Assembly (NCBI RefSeq): GCF_003265995.1
Contig: NZ_MVJN01000016.1
Coordinates: 1 to 62,958 of the forward strand
Direction of reading: 5' to 3'
Source of the DNA: Legionella quinlivanii
GTDB lineage: Bacteria; Pseudomonadota; Gammaproteobacteria; Legionellales; Legionellaceae
DNA length: 62,958 bases
Made by a program: the position numbers and the translations under genes
The notes under the pieces: generated by a model
What the model was told of the DNA's origin: nothing
Seen by the model: the letters and a program-made list of their open reading frames with translations, nothing else
Databases searched by the model: none
Shown: in pieces, positions 26,854 to 35,247 of the stretch
Position numbering within the stretch: position 1 is the first letter of the stretch
Layout of the letters: each line of letters starts with the position of its first letter

Positions 26854-29784
26854 TTAGGGAGCCATTAGGTTTTGCAAATGCTCTTTCTCCGGCTCCGGCG
26901 CTTTCTCAATCGGTTCTGCTTTATAAAAGCTGGGCATGCGACCAGCAGCGACATGCCGGATTAATGCCTGTACCGACTCAATCTTCTCTGTCTTACATTC
27001 CCGGACAAGGATTGAAATAATCTCAGAGTTGCCAAATGGTTTGCCGTGATCGTTTCTGCCATGATAACCTAGATAATAGGCAAGTCTTCTCATGCTTTCC
27101 GTTAACAGATCATTTTGACGAGAAGGGAAATCCTTCTCTGTAAAATAATCCAGAGAACTATCATATAGATCCTCTAATTTTAGATCCTCTAATTTTTTAT
27201 TTAGCTCGGCAGCCAGATCATGGATAGCATTTGCCTTCCATAACCGACGCCATCCCGGCTTAATGCCAGTTTCGGGCTTTTCGGCACCGCGTATTGCATC
27301 ATAAGCTCTTGTTCGACCCGAATTGAATTTTTCTAAGAACTCCATCGCCATTGCCTGATTGATAAATGGGGGTAGAATGATACCCTCTAGTGCTTCCTTA
27401 CGTTTTTTTATTGCGTTTTCTGATGTACGATTCGCTGCCGCTTGGCCATCAATAAAAAGAAGAGAACGGAGAGCTTTGGTATCAGTATCCGCTGAAGTTT
27501 TTCTTTTCTTAGTTGGGTCGCTGCTAGCTCCAGGTGCATAATTTAAGGCAGATGCTAACCTTTTGTAAGATGAACTTGATGTGCTTGAACAAGAACTTGC
27601 TGGAGGAGACATTGGCTGAATGGGTACATTTGTTTCTTGGGCCGGCTGTTTCTCGGGTGATTCAGCTTTATAAAAGCAGGGAATGTTTCCAGCGGCAATA
27701 TGCTTGATTAATTCTGGTACTGAATTAATATTTTTTTCCTGACATTCCCTGGAAATAATTGAAAGAATTGCAGAGGCCGTTAATTTCTCGCCGTAAATGC
27801 TTTTGGCCTGATAACCCAGGTAAAAGGCGAGGTCATCCATTATGTCCTGATGCACAGGATTAGATGGATCATTATTTAATTTTGAAGCCAGTTCATGAAT
27901 AGCCTTTGAATTCTTAAGCGGCATACGGCCAGTATCGATTTGCTTGCCGCTATTTTTGTCATTATAAGCACTTTGTCGACCTGAATGTGCTCTTTGCAAG
28001 AACAGCCCCGCCATTTCCTCGCTGATAAATTGGGGTAAACCAATATCATCATGTATTGCCTTGAGTTTTCTTGTTACGTTTTCTAATCTACGTTTCAATC
28101 CCAATTGGGCATCAACAAAAACAAGATGCTGGGAGGCTTTAGGATGAGCTCCCTGGCGCCTGATTTCAGATACTTTATCACGAGCAGCTGCTGGCGGTGG
28201 AGGGGATGTCTCATTTGTGGCAGATGCTGTCATTGGCTGAATGAGTCCAGTTGCCTCTTGGACCGACTGTATCTCAGCGGATTCGGCTATATAAAAGCAG
28301 GGCAGGTTACCAGCGGCGATATGCTGGATTAATTCTTGTAATGAATTAATGTTTTGTTCCTCACATTTCATGGAAATCATTGAAAGAATCTCAGTGCCGC
28401 TCAAAGTATCGCCGCGATAGTTTCTGCCATGATAAGCCAGATAGTAAGCAAGGCTAGCAATTATTTTCAATGACAGCTTATTTTTGCGAGAAGAAAATTG
28501 CTTCTCTGTTAAATCCTGAGAGCGCTCCAGATCGTGTAATTCTTTTTTTAGTTCCCAATCAAGGTCATGAATAGATTTTTTGCTTTTGAGAGGCGTACTG
28601 CTAACATCAATTTTTTTGCCATGTAAGTCTTCATAAACTCGTACTCGAGCTGTATCGCATCTTTGTAAGAACAGTATTCCCATTTCCTCGGTGATAAATT
28701 GAGGTATAGCGATATCAGACAGTATTTTTTTGCGTTTTTGTATTAGCTTTTCGTTACCCGCTCTTGGTTGAGCATCTGCCTTCATATCCTTTGAAATCTT
28801 TCTTTTCACAGTTGATACGCTACTGGTTTCAGATGCATCAGCCAGGGCAGCGGTGATAATAGAAGTTGCAGGAGTATGAGATGAGCTTGCTGTGCTTAAT
28901 ATTGCGCTTGCTGGAGGAATTACAGGGCGAAAGGATATCGTTGACCATTGCATGGCGGCACGCATCCCTTGTCCATAAACAGTTTGTTGACTATTCAGAT
29001 CGATTAGCAGTTGTCTGTATTTTGAATCGTTAACACTGAAACCGCGGTAATCATAATATCCCAAAATATAGGAGATATTGTCTTCTGTTTTTCTTGAATA
29101 AAGAAGCTGCAGATCTTTTAGCTGGCCAGCGGCTATATCGTTTGCTGCGCTGATCCATCCGCATAAGTAAAGTTCCCAGATACGGTTATACTTAATATTG
29201 CTTAAGCCACTGATATAGCCTTGAATATAATAGCAGCTTCTACCATCAAATAATTGGGATAAAGGAAGAGGTTGATTATGTGATTTTGCATCAGAATGGC
29301 CTGCTAGCAATAATTCTACATTTTCCTGGTTAAGCGAGGTCGATTCAGCTGTAGTATCCAGAATTGGAGCTGTTGGATGGATTAAAAGGGGAGCTGATAT
29401 TTCAATTGGCAAAGCAGACTGGGAGGTTTGCAGGGCCAATGTCTGCAGCTGTTCCTGATAATGAGGATGCACCGAGTAACTGACTCCGCAGCAACGTAAA
29501 TAACCCAGAGTTTTTGCAGGTGAATAGTTCTTTTGATTGCCAAGCTCAGCGGGAGGCGGCAGTTGATTATTCTTTATATCCTTCAATGCCTCATTCCAGC
29601 CCTGCAGAATGTCCAACCAGATCGCTTGATAAACAGTATCCTGCAAGCCGATGACGTATCCACTAACATAGAATAGATTTTCCTTAAGCAAGTTATTGAT
29701 TGATGCGCGGCTTAAGTTAAAGCTATTTTTTTTTCCTTCTCTAAGTCCATTGATATGGCTTTGAAATTCATCTATCGAAGGCAT
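26854..29784 (-). CDS. Large repeat protein, Dot/Icm effector candidate
   Basis: A 976-residue protein of unknown family. Residues about 35-120 and 185-270 are two copies of a short module (GYVIGLQDTVYQAIWLDIL and GYISGLSNIKYNRIWELYL, each ending in a Leu-rich segment). Three longer repeats begin near residues 348, 571 and 795, each with FI.E.M...FL.R...GR..AY, KAIHDLA.ELN, LAYYLGYHGRN and IRHVAAG..P.FY.AE. Ser/Pro/Thr-rich linkers separate them. No signal peptide. The end (AEPIEKAPEPEKEHLQNLMAP) is an acidic E-block with hydrophobic C-terminal residues, as in many Dot/Icm substrates. Function unknown; effector status is inference. Confidence 0.85.
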   Translation of the reverse strand: MPSIDEFQSHINGLREGKKNSFNLSRASINNLLKENLFYVSGYVIGLQDTVYQAIWLDILQGWNEALKDIKNNQLPPPAELGNQKNYSPAKTLGYLRCCGVSYSVHPHYQEQLQTLALQTSQSALPIEISAPLLIHPTAPILDTTAESTSLNQENVELLLAGHSDAKSHNQPLPLSQLFDGRSCYYIQGYISGLSNIKYNRIWELYLCGWISAANDIAAGQLKDLQLLYSRKTEDNISYILGYYDYRGFSVNDSKYRQLLIDLNSQQTVYGQGMRAAMQWSTISFRPVIPPASAILSTASSSHTPATSIITAALADASETSSVSTVKRKISKDMKADAQPRAGNEKLIQKRKKILSDIAIPQFITEEMGILFLQRCDTARVRVYEDLHGKKIDVSSTPLKSKKSIHDLDWELKKELHDLERSQDLTEKQFSSRKNKLSLKIIASLAYYLAYHGRNYRGDTLSGTEILSMISMKCEEQNINSLQELIQHIAAGNLPCFYIAESAEIQSVQEATGLIQPMTASATNETSPPPPAAARDKVSEIRRQGAHPKASQHLVFVDAQLGLKRRLENVTRKLKAIHDDIGLPQFISEEMAGLFLQRAHSGRQSAYNDKNSGKQIDTGRMPLKNSKAIHELASKLNNDPSNPVHQDIMDDLAFYLGYQAKSIYGEKLTASAILSIISRECQEKNINSVPELIKHIAAGNIPCFYKAESPEKQPAQETNVPIQPMSPPASSCSSTSSSSYKRLASALNYAPGASSDPTKKRKTSADTDTKALRSLLFIDGQAAANRTSENAIKKRKEALEGIILPPFINQAMAMEFLEKFNSGRTRAYDAIRGAEKPETGIKPGWRRLWKANAIHDLAAELNKKLEDLKLEDLYDSSLDYFTEKDFPSRQNDLLTESMRRLAYYLGYHGRNDHGKPFGNSEIISILVRECKTEKIESVQALIRHVAAGRMPSFYKAEPIEKAPEPEKEHLQNLMAP

Positions 29785-29833
29785 AATAAGTCTCTAAAAA
29801 ATTAATATTGAACAGGGTTTATCCATCAACTGG

Positions 29834-30139
29834 CTATACAAAGCTGAATTGCCGAATGCCGACCGGATTATAAATGGACATTCTGCCTTTCAAAATCCAC
29901 TGTTTATTAGTGGAGCAAAATGCATCTCTCGGGTTTATATTTTTGAACAAGGCATTCGGATTTAGTCCTACAGGAGTCTTTATTATGGCTAAAGAATCCA
30001 TACGCTCTGCGGTAATATCCAGTTGGCGAGAGGGCATACTATATGGAAAACTGTTCACTAGTGCATCTGCGCTAAAAGCCAGACGATAGTCAGAATAGTA
30101 GGGATCCTGATATATAAAACGAGCCATCTCTATGGACAT
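29834..30139 (-). CDS. Small hypothetical protein
   Basis: A 101-residue frame beginning MSIEMARFIYQDPYYSDYRL, with no recognised domain or signal peptide. It lies 49 bp upstream of the large repeat protein on the same strand, so it could be co-transcribed. The ribosome-binding site is poor for both Met1 and Met5. A plus-strand frame overlaps most of it. I keep it as possible, not certain. Confidence 0.4.
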   Translation of the reverse strand: MSIEMARFIYQDPYYSDYRLAFSADALVNSFPYSMPSRQLDITAERMDSLAIIKTPVGLNPNALFKNINPRDAFCSTNKQWILKGRMSIYNPVGIRQFSFV

Positions 30140-30355
30140 TTCGCGCTCTAATTGTTAGGCAGAAGAACATTCTATCTAATAAATGGATTTTTGGGAACCT
30201 TTTAGTGCTCATTTTGGTTAAAAAAAGAGCTTTTGATTGTTTATTACTGTCTCTGGGTATGGAGGTCCAAGGCAGCAAAGAAGTTTAGGAGAATATTGGG
30301 CTTCTATCGTAAATCGGGTTAGGATAAGACGTTTTCTTTAATGGAGAGTAAATAA

Positions 30356-31753
30356 ATGGATTTATACAAAAAAAGCCTGGTGGCTATAGCGTTGTTGCTG
30401 CCTTTGACAGGATTTTCCAATCCACTGGATTATTATCATCAGCGTTATCTTGATAAACATAACAAGAGCAATTTAAACAAGCCAATCCGCGAAGACTATT
30501 TTACACAATGGGTTAACCATCAGGATCCTGCTGCCGGCAGTTTTTCTCAACGGTATTATGTGGATGAAACCTATGGCAAATCAGCGGATTCACCGGTATT
30601 TTTTTATATCTGTGGTGAAGCGGCTTGCTCACCATTTGTTCTGTATGGTGCCATTCGTACTTACGCCCAGCAATTTCACGCCAAATTAGTGGCTTTGGAA
30701 CATCGTTTTTATGGAAAAAGTGTCCCTGGCAGGCTCTCTGTTGATAATCTTAAATATCTTTCTACTCAGGCCGCACTGGATGATTTAGCCAGTTTTCAAA
30801 GCGCGATGATGACGGAAAGACACTGGCAGGGAAAATGGGTTGCTTTCGGCGGGTCTTATCCTGGTTCTCTATCCGCCTATTATCGTTTGCAGCATCCTGA
30901 ACTGGTTGTGGGGTCTTTGGCATCTTCTGCACCGGTGATGGCGAAGGATGACTTTAGTGATTACGATCAGCATGTAACCCGGGTGGCTGGCAGCGAATGC
31001 GCTGGTAAAATGCGTGAGGTAGTAAAGCAGGTGGAGGACATTCTTGAACAGGATGATATGCAAAGCATCGCCCAGGTCAAGGAGCAATTTTCAGCCAGTG
31101 AACTACAGGATAATACCGATTTTCTTTACATGATTGCTGATGTGGGTGCTGCTGCAGTGCAGTATGGTATGCATGAGGAGTTTTGTTCTTCTTTGGCGAA
31201 AAGTCCGAGCGCGCTTCAGGGCTATGCTGCGTTTACTAAAATCCTTTTCAGCCGTTGGCAAATTACTGCAGGTGATATGACGCCCCAGGGCGCTTATAGT
31301 GAAGACGGTGAATATTACAGTGAGGGTGTAGGCGCGCGGCAATGGTACTACCAATCCTGTACAGAATATGGCTATTGGCAAAATGCCCATCCTGATCCCC
31401 TTCAATCCACACGTTCTGCGAGAATCAATGCAGACTATCATCGTGAAGTCTGCAGGCGTTTATTTGGAATCGATGCTGAGGTGGATACTTCCTACATTAA
31501 TCAGAATTTTTATTCGCCCTTATTGGAATCTGCCGTATCGAGAATTCATTTTACCAATGGCAGTAATGATCCCTGGTCAAAACTCTCTCTGTCAGTGGCG
31601 AATGGAAATGCCGCCAACGCACAATTAAATTATACCCTGATTGATGGGGCGGCCCACTGTGACGATCTGCGAACCCCACAAAAGACTGACTCCGCCGCCT
31701 TGAAGGCTGCAAGGCAGACATTTGTTCAATTGTTAGAGGAGTGGTTGAGTTAA
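30356..31753 (+). CDS. Secreted S28-family serine carboxypeptidase
   Basis: A 465-residue exported alpha/beta-hydrolase of the Pro-X carboxypeptidase / dipeptidyl-peptidase II family (S28), common in eukaryotic lysosomes. Signal peptide SLVAIALLLPLTGFSNP. Nucleophile Ser in WVAFGGSYPGSLSAY, Asp in FTNGSNDPWSKLS and His in DGAAHCDDL. Other marks: FFYICGEAACS, ALEHRFYGKSVP. Expected to cleave after proline in acidic compartments; a type II secretion substrate is plausible in Legionella but not shown by sequence. Monocistronic; GAGAGTAAATAA precedes the ATG. Confidence 0.9.
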   Translation: MDLYKKSLVAIALLLPLTGFSNPLDYYHQRYLDKHNKSNLNKPIREDYFTQWVNHQDPAAGSFSQRYYVDETYGKSADSPVFFYICGEAACSPFVLYGAIRTYAQQFHAKLVALEHRFYGKSVPGRLSVDNLKYLSTQAALDDLASFQSAMMTERHWQGKWVAFGGSYPGSLSAYYRLQHPELVVGSLASSAPVMAKDDFSDYDQHVTRVAGSECAGKMREVVKQVEDILEQDDMQSIAQVKEQFSASELQDNTDFLYMIADVGAAAVQYGMHEEFCSSLAKSPSALQGYAAFTKILFSRWQITAGDMTPQGAYSEDGEYYSEGVGARQWYYQSCTEYGYWQNAHPDPLQSTRSARINADYHREVCRRLFGIDAEVDTSYINQNFYSPLLESAVSRIHFTNGSNDPWSKLSLSVANGNAANAQLNYTLIDGAAHCDDLRTPQKTDSAALKAARQTFVQLLEEWLS

Positions 31754-31814
31754 TATGCATTGCTGTCAGCCTGCGTGATAACCCTGCAGGCTGCAGTCTC
31801 TCTGAATTTCATTG

Positions 31815-31843
31815 TTGACAATCAATTTTTCAGATCTTACTAT
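31815..31843 (+). promoter_or_regulatory. Promoter of the thi operon
   Basis: A perfect TTGACA (31815-31820), 17-bp spacer and TACTAT (31838-31843) lie directly upstream of the TPP riboswitch, at a distance fitting a transcript that begins just before the aptamer. Confidence 0.75.
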
Positions 31844-31854
31844 CAGAAAACAGA

Positions 31855-31932
31855 TGGCGCGGGGTGTCGGTAAAACGGCTGAGAATTACCCGTCGAACTT
31901 GAACTGGTTCATACCAGCGTAAGGACTGCCTC
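31855..31932 (+). ncRNA. TPP riboswitch (THI-box)
   Basis: All THI-box hallmarks are present in order: GGGGTGTC, CTGAGA, TTACCC, GAACTTGAACTGGTTCAT and ACCAGCGTAAGGA. It sits in the 5' leader of thi5, 77 bp before its ATG. Thiamine pyrophosphate binding should repress the operon. No strong terminator is obvious between aptamer and ATG, so control of translation initiation is more likely than attenuation; this is inference. Confidence 0.96.
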
Positions 31933-32008
31933 AATTCAAAATTCTTTGCGAAAGCGAGATTCTTGCTTGCCATCTTTTGTTTATTTTTTTAACAGGAGTT
32001 ATGGCAAT

Positions 32009-32956
32009 ATGTCAAACCAATTATCAAGAACCACTTTATTACTCAACTGGTATGCCAATCCTTATCACTGCCCCATTTTTGTGGCTCAGGGACTTGGATT
32101 TTATCAGGATGAAAATATCAGATTAGCCATTTTAGAGCCCAGCGATCCCAGTGATGTCACTGAAATTGTGGGTACGGGTAAGATTGATTTTGGTGTAAAA
32201 GCGATGATTCATACAGTGGCTGCCCGCGCCAAGGGCTACCCAGTCACGTCAATCGGCACTTTGCTCGATGAGCCGCCTACCGGATTAATCGCATTGAAAT
32301 CCAGCGGCATTCGCAGTTTTCAGGACATTGCCGGTAAGCGTATTGGTTATATTGGTGAGTTTGGTAAAAAAATAATCGATGATCTGGCCAAATTGGCGGG
32401 AATTTCAGAGCGTTATGAGACAGTGCGTGTCGGTATGAATGTTACGGATGCGATTCATCGAGGCATCATTGATGCCGGCATTGGGTTTATTAATTTTCAA
32501 CGAGTTGAGCTTGAGCATTTGGCAGGAGAAACCGTTTTTCTGCGCCTGGATGAATTGGCTGGCTTAGGCTGTTGCTGCTTTTGTTCAATCCAGTTCATTG
32601 TCCATGAGCGCATGTTCCAGCAGGAACACATCATTAAAGGATTTTTGAGGGCCATTCAGCGAGGTGCCGCCTACACTGTGGAGAATCCCGAAGAAGCATT
32701 TGAATGCCTTTGTGAGCAAAAGCCGCAATTGCGCAGTGCCTTGTATAAAACTATTTTTATGCGCAGTTTGCCATTCTTTTCTCGTAATCTGCTCAATATC
32801 GAGAGGGATTGGGATAAAGTAGGCCGATATACCCGGCACTTGGGGATTACGGATAAACAATTTGCAATTACTGATTGCTATACTAACTCGTTTTTACCCG
32901 CAAAGCCTTATTCCGCTTTAGAGCCTGTTGCCTGCTGTATTCGCGAGGAAGATTGA
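32009..32956 (+). CDS. thi5: Thi5-type HMP-P synthase
   Basis: A 315-residue homologue of yeast Thi5 and the Legionella enzyme, which makes the thiamine pyrimidine HMP-P from its own active-site histidine and bound pyridoxal phosphate, in place of ThiC. Matches: LLLNWYANPYHCPIFVAQG, ILEPSDPSDVTEIVG, DFGVKAMIHTVAARAKG (donor His68 equivalent) and the iron-binding CCCFC at 188-192. It has no signal peptide, unlike periplasmic ThiY relatives. AGGAG lies ten bases before ATG 32009. First gene of a riboswitch-led operon. Confidence 0.93.
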   Translation: MSNQLSRTTLLLNWYANPYHCPIFVAQGLGFYQDENIRLAILEPSDPSDVTEIVGTGKIDFGVKAMIHTVAARAKGYPVTSIGTLLDEPPTGLIALKSSGIRSFQDIAGKRIGYIGEFGKKIIDDLAKLAGISERYETVRVGMNVTDAIHRGIIDAGIGFINFQRVELEHLAGETVFLRLDELAGLGCCCFCSIQFIVHERMFQQEHIIKGFLRAIQRGAAYTVENPEEAFECLCEQKPQLRSALYKTIFMRSLPFFSRNLLNIERDWDKVGRYTRHLGITDKQFAITDCYTNSFLPAKPYSALEPVACCIREED

Positions 32957-33576
32957 TGATATCTGCGCTCAAATATTGTTATATCACTGATTATTCCAAG
33001 CCATCGCTGCTTTTTTCCGCCATTAAAGGGGGCGTTTTATCAGTTCAGTATCGTGAAAAAAACCTGTCCTTCAAGCAGCATTATCAGAAGGCGAAAGAGC
33101 TCAAATATCAATTGGATCGCTTTAGAATTCCCCTGATTATTAATGATGATGTGTTGCTCGCTCAGGAAATTGGCGCCGCCGGTGTTCATCTTGGGCAATT
33201 GGATCAAAGCCCCGAGGAGGCAAGATGCCTGCTCGGGTCTGATAAACTAATTGGCTTATCTATTGAGAGTATCCCGCAGCTGGAAGCTGCTAATCATCTG
33301 GATTGTCTGGATTACGTAGCAGCCAGCGCAGTCTTTAAAAGTCGCAGTAAACAGGATGTTAAAACCTTATGGGAGTTGGACGGGCTTGCAAAACTGGTGC
33401 AATTATCCAGGCATCCGGTAATCGCCATAGGTGGAATTAATCTCGGCAATGTTTCCTCCGTTATGTCTCAGGGAGCTTTCGGCGTAGCAGTGATTGCTGC
33501 AATTTCTGATGCAGATAATCCCGAAGGGGCTGCGAAATCACTTCATCGTCTTATTTTGGGAGTTAATTATGCTTGA
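32953..33576 (+). CDS. thiE: Thiamine phosphate synthase
   Basis: Joins HMP-PP and THZ-P to thiamine phosphate. A 207-residue TIM-barrel protein with SVQYREKNLSF, LIINDDVLLAQEIGAAGVHLGQ and IGLSIESI. The phosphate loop is VIAIGGINLGNV. The ATG overlaps the thi5 stop by four bases. Confidence 0.93.
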   Translation: MMISALKYCYITDYSKPSLLFSAIKGGVLSVQYREKNLSFKQHYQKAKELKYQLDRFRIPLIINDDVLLAQEIGAAGVHLGQLDQSPEEARCLLGSDKLIGLSIESIPQLEAANHLDCLDYVAASAVFKSRSKQDVKTLWELDGLAKLVQLSRHPVIAIGGINLGNVSSVMSQGAFGVAVIAAISDADNPEGAAKSLHRLILGVNYA

Positions 33577-34339
33577 AACGATTCATGCCATCCTCAAGCG
33601 TATAAGAATCATGCGTCCGCTGGTTTTAAACATCAGTAATCAGGTGACGATGGATTTTGTCGCAAATGGCTTACTAGCTCTGGGGGCTTCGCCAATAATG
33701 ACGCAGGCGATTCAGGAAATTGATGATTTGCTACCGCTTGCCGAAGCTGTAGTGATTAATATCGGAACTTTAAACGAGGAGTTTATAAAGCTTGCTGAGC
33801 GGGCATCTCGTCAGGCGAATGATTGCCACAAACCACTGGTTTTAGATCCTGTGGGAGCAGGAGCCAGTGAGTATCGCACTAGCCATTGCCTGAGCCTGCT
33901 GCGCCAATTCAATTTTCAACTGCTTCGTGGAAATGCCAGTGAGATCGCTGCTTTATCCGGCTCAAGAGTAAGCAGTGGCGGAGTCGATACTCGCCTTTTT
34001 ACTGAAGAAGTTATAGAAAGTGCGAAAGAGATCTCGCGGGTTTACTCGCTAATCACCGTCGTTAGCGGTGCCAGCGATGCGATTGTTGATGAGAATCGGG
34101 TTGAATGTTTGTCAGGTGGCTCAGCGCTAATGTCTCAGGTGACTGGCGCCGGATGTTTATTTACTGCGGTCATTGCACTGTTTATTGCTGTCTGGGAAGA
34201 CCCTTATCAGGCTGCTTGTGCGGCGACATGGTTCTATAGCTTGTGCGGTGAGAGGGCGGCCCAGGATGCATCGGGACCAGGTTCATTCAAAATGCATTTC
34301 ATGGATTATCTGGCGAATGGTGAGAGGCTCGTCGTATGA
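33569..34339 (+). CDS. thiM: Hydroxyethylthiazole kinase
   Basis: Phosphorylates salvaged thiazole alcohol (THZ). Motifs: MRPLVLNISNQVTMDFVANGLLALGASP, LVLDPVGAGAS, LLRGNASEIAAL and the anion-hole motif SQVTGAGCLFTAV. ATG 33569 is preferred (GGGAG seven bases upstream); it overlaps thiE by 8 bp. Its presence together with the absence of thiG, thiF, thiS and thiH/O here suggests thiazole salvage. Confidence 0.93.
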   Translation: MLETIHAILKRIRIMRPLVLNISNQVTMDFVANGLLALGASPIMTQAIQEIDDLLPLAEAVVINIGTLNEEFIKLAERASRQANDCHKPLVLDPVGAGASEYRTSHCLSLLRQFNFQLLRGNASEIAALSGSRVSSGGVDTRLFTEEVIESAKEISRVYSLITVVSGASDAIVDENRVECLSGGSALMSQVTGAGCLFTAVIALFIAVWEDPYQAACAATWFYSLCGERAAQDASGPGSFKMHFMDYLANGERLVV

Positions 34340-35145
34340 AAAAACCGGCGGTTGTCCTTAGTATTGCAGGAACCGATCCCTCCGGTGGAGCCGGTATTCA
34401 GGCGGATATCAAAACTATTTCCGCAACCAGAGCCTATGCTGCCTCGGTAATCACCGCATTGGTCGCGCAAAACACCTGCGGTGTAATTGCGGTTGAAGCG
34501 GTTTCTGCCCATTTTATTGAGCAGCAATTAGAGGCTGTTTTTAGCGATCTGGAAGTTGCTGCAGTCAAGATTGGCATGGTCCACACGAAAGCAGCTATCG
34601 AGGTTATCGCTTCTTATTTGCAAAAGGTGAAACCACTTCACATAGTGATTGATCCGGTTATGTTTGCCAAGGACAATTCTTCGTTAATGAATAAACAAAG
34701 CCTTTCCATTTTCAAAACACTGCTTTTGCCTCTGGCGAGTTTAATCACCCCCAATATTCCTGAGGCGGTAATGCTTTGCGGGAAAGAAATCACTTGCTGT
34801 GACGATATGCAGGAAGCTGCTCTGGTAATAAGCCAACACTATGAGACGAATGTCCTGCTCAAAGGCGGCCATTTACCAGGAGAAAATAGTACAGATATCC
34901 TCTGCTTACACAAAACAAAGCAAATATTTTTCTTTCATCAAAAGCGAATTAACACAAATAATACACATGGGACAGGTTGCAGCTTGTCGTCAGCCATTGC
35001 TTCCTTTCTTGCACAGAAAATGAATTTGCATTCTGCTATCGAACAGGCAAAACGTTATTTAACTGCTGCTATTGTTTCGGGTCGACATTTAAAAATAGGA
35101 CAGGGGAATGGCCCGATAGATCATTTCTTTATTCAGGATCGGTAA
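34336..35145 (+). CDS. thiD: Hydroxymethylpyrimidine/phosphomethylpyrimidine kinase
   Basis: Converts HMP and HMP-P to HMP-PP, receiving the Thi5 product. A 269-residue ribokinase-fold enzyme with VLSIAGTDPSGGAGIQADIKT, VIDPVMFAKDNSS (usually VMVAKSG), TPNIPEAVMLCG, VLLKGGHLPG and NTHGTGCSLSSAIAS. ATGA overlap with the thiM stop. Last gene of the thi operon. Confidence 0.94.
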   Translation: MKKPAVVLSIAGTDPSGGAGIQADIKTISATRAYAASVITALVAQNTCGVIAVEAVSAHFIEQQLEAVFSDLEVAAVKIGMVHTKAAIEVIASYLQKVKPLHIVIDPVMFAKDNSSLMNKQSLSIFKTLLLPLASLITPNIPEAVMLCGKEITCCDDMQEAALVISQHYETNVLLKGGHLPGENSTDILCLHKTKQIFFFHQKRINTNNTHGTGCSLSSAIASFLAQKMNLHSAIEQAKRYLTAAIVSGRHLKIGQGNGPIDHFFIQDR

Positions 35146-35247
35146 GTTTCTCAGCATTTAAGGCTTTGATTTCCAGTCTTTACTAAGTATCATGTTTAGC
35201 ATTTTGATTGTTGTTTCACTTTTACTATGGCCATAAAGGACTAAACC

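Noticed and set aside
29874-30089. 71-codon plus-strand frame opposite the small gene at 29834-30139
   Set aside because: No start signal and no conserved pattern; the minus frame is at least on the same strand as its neighbour, though it too is uncertain.
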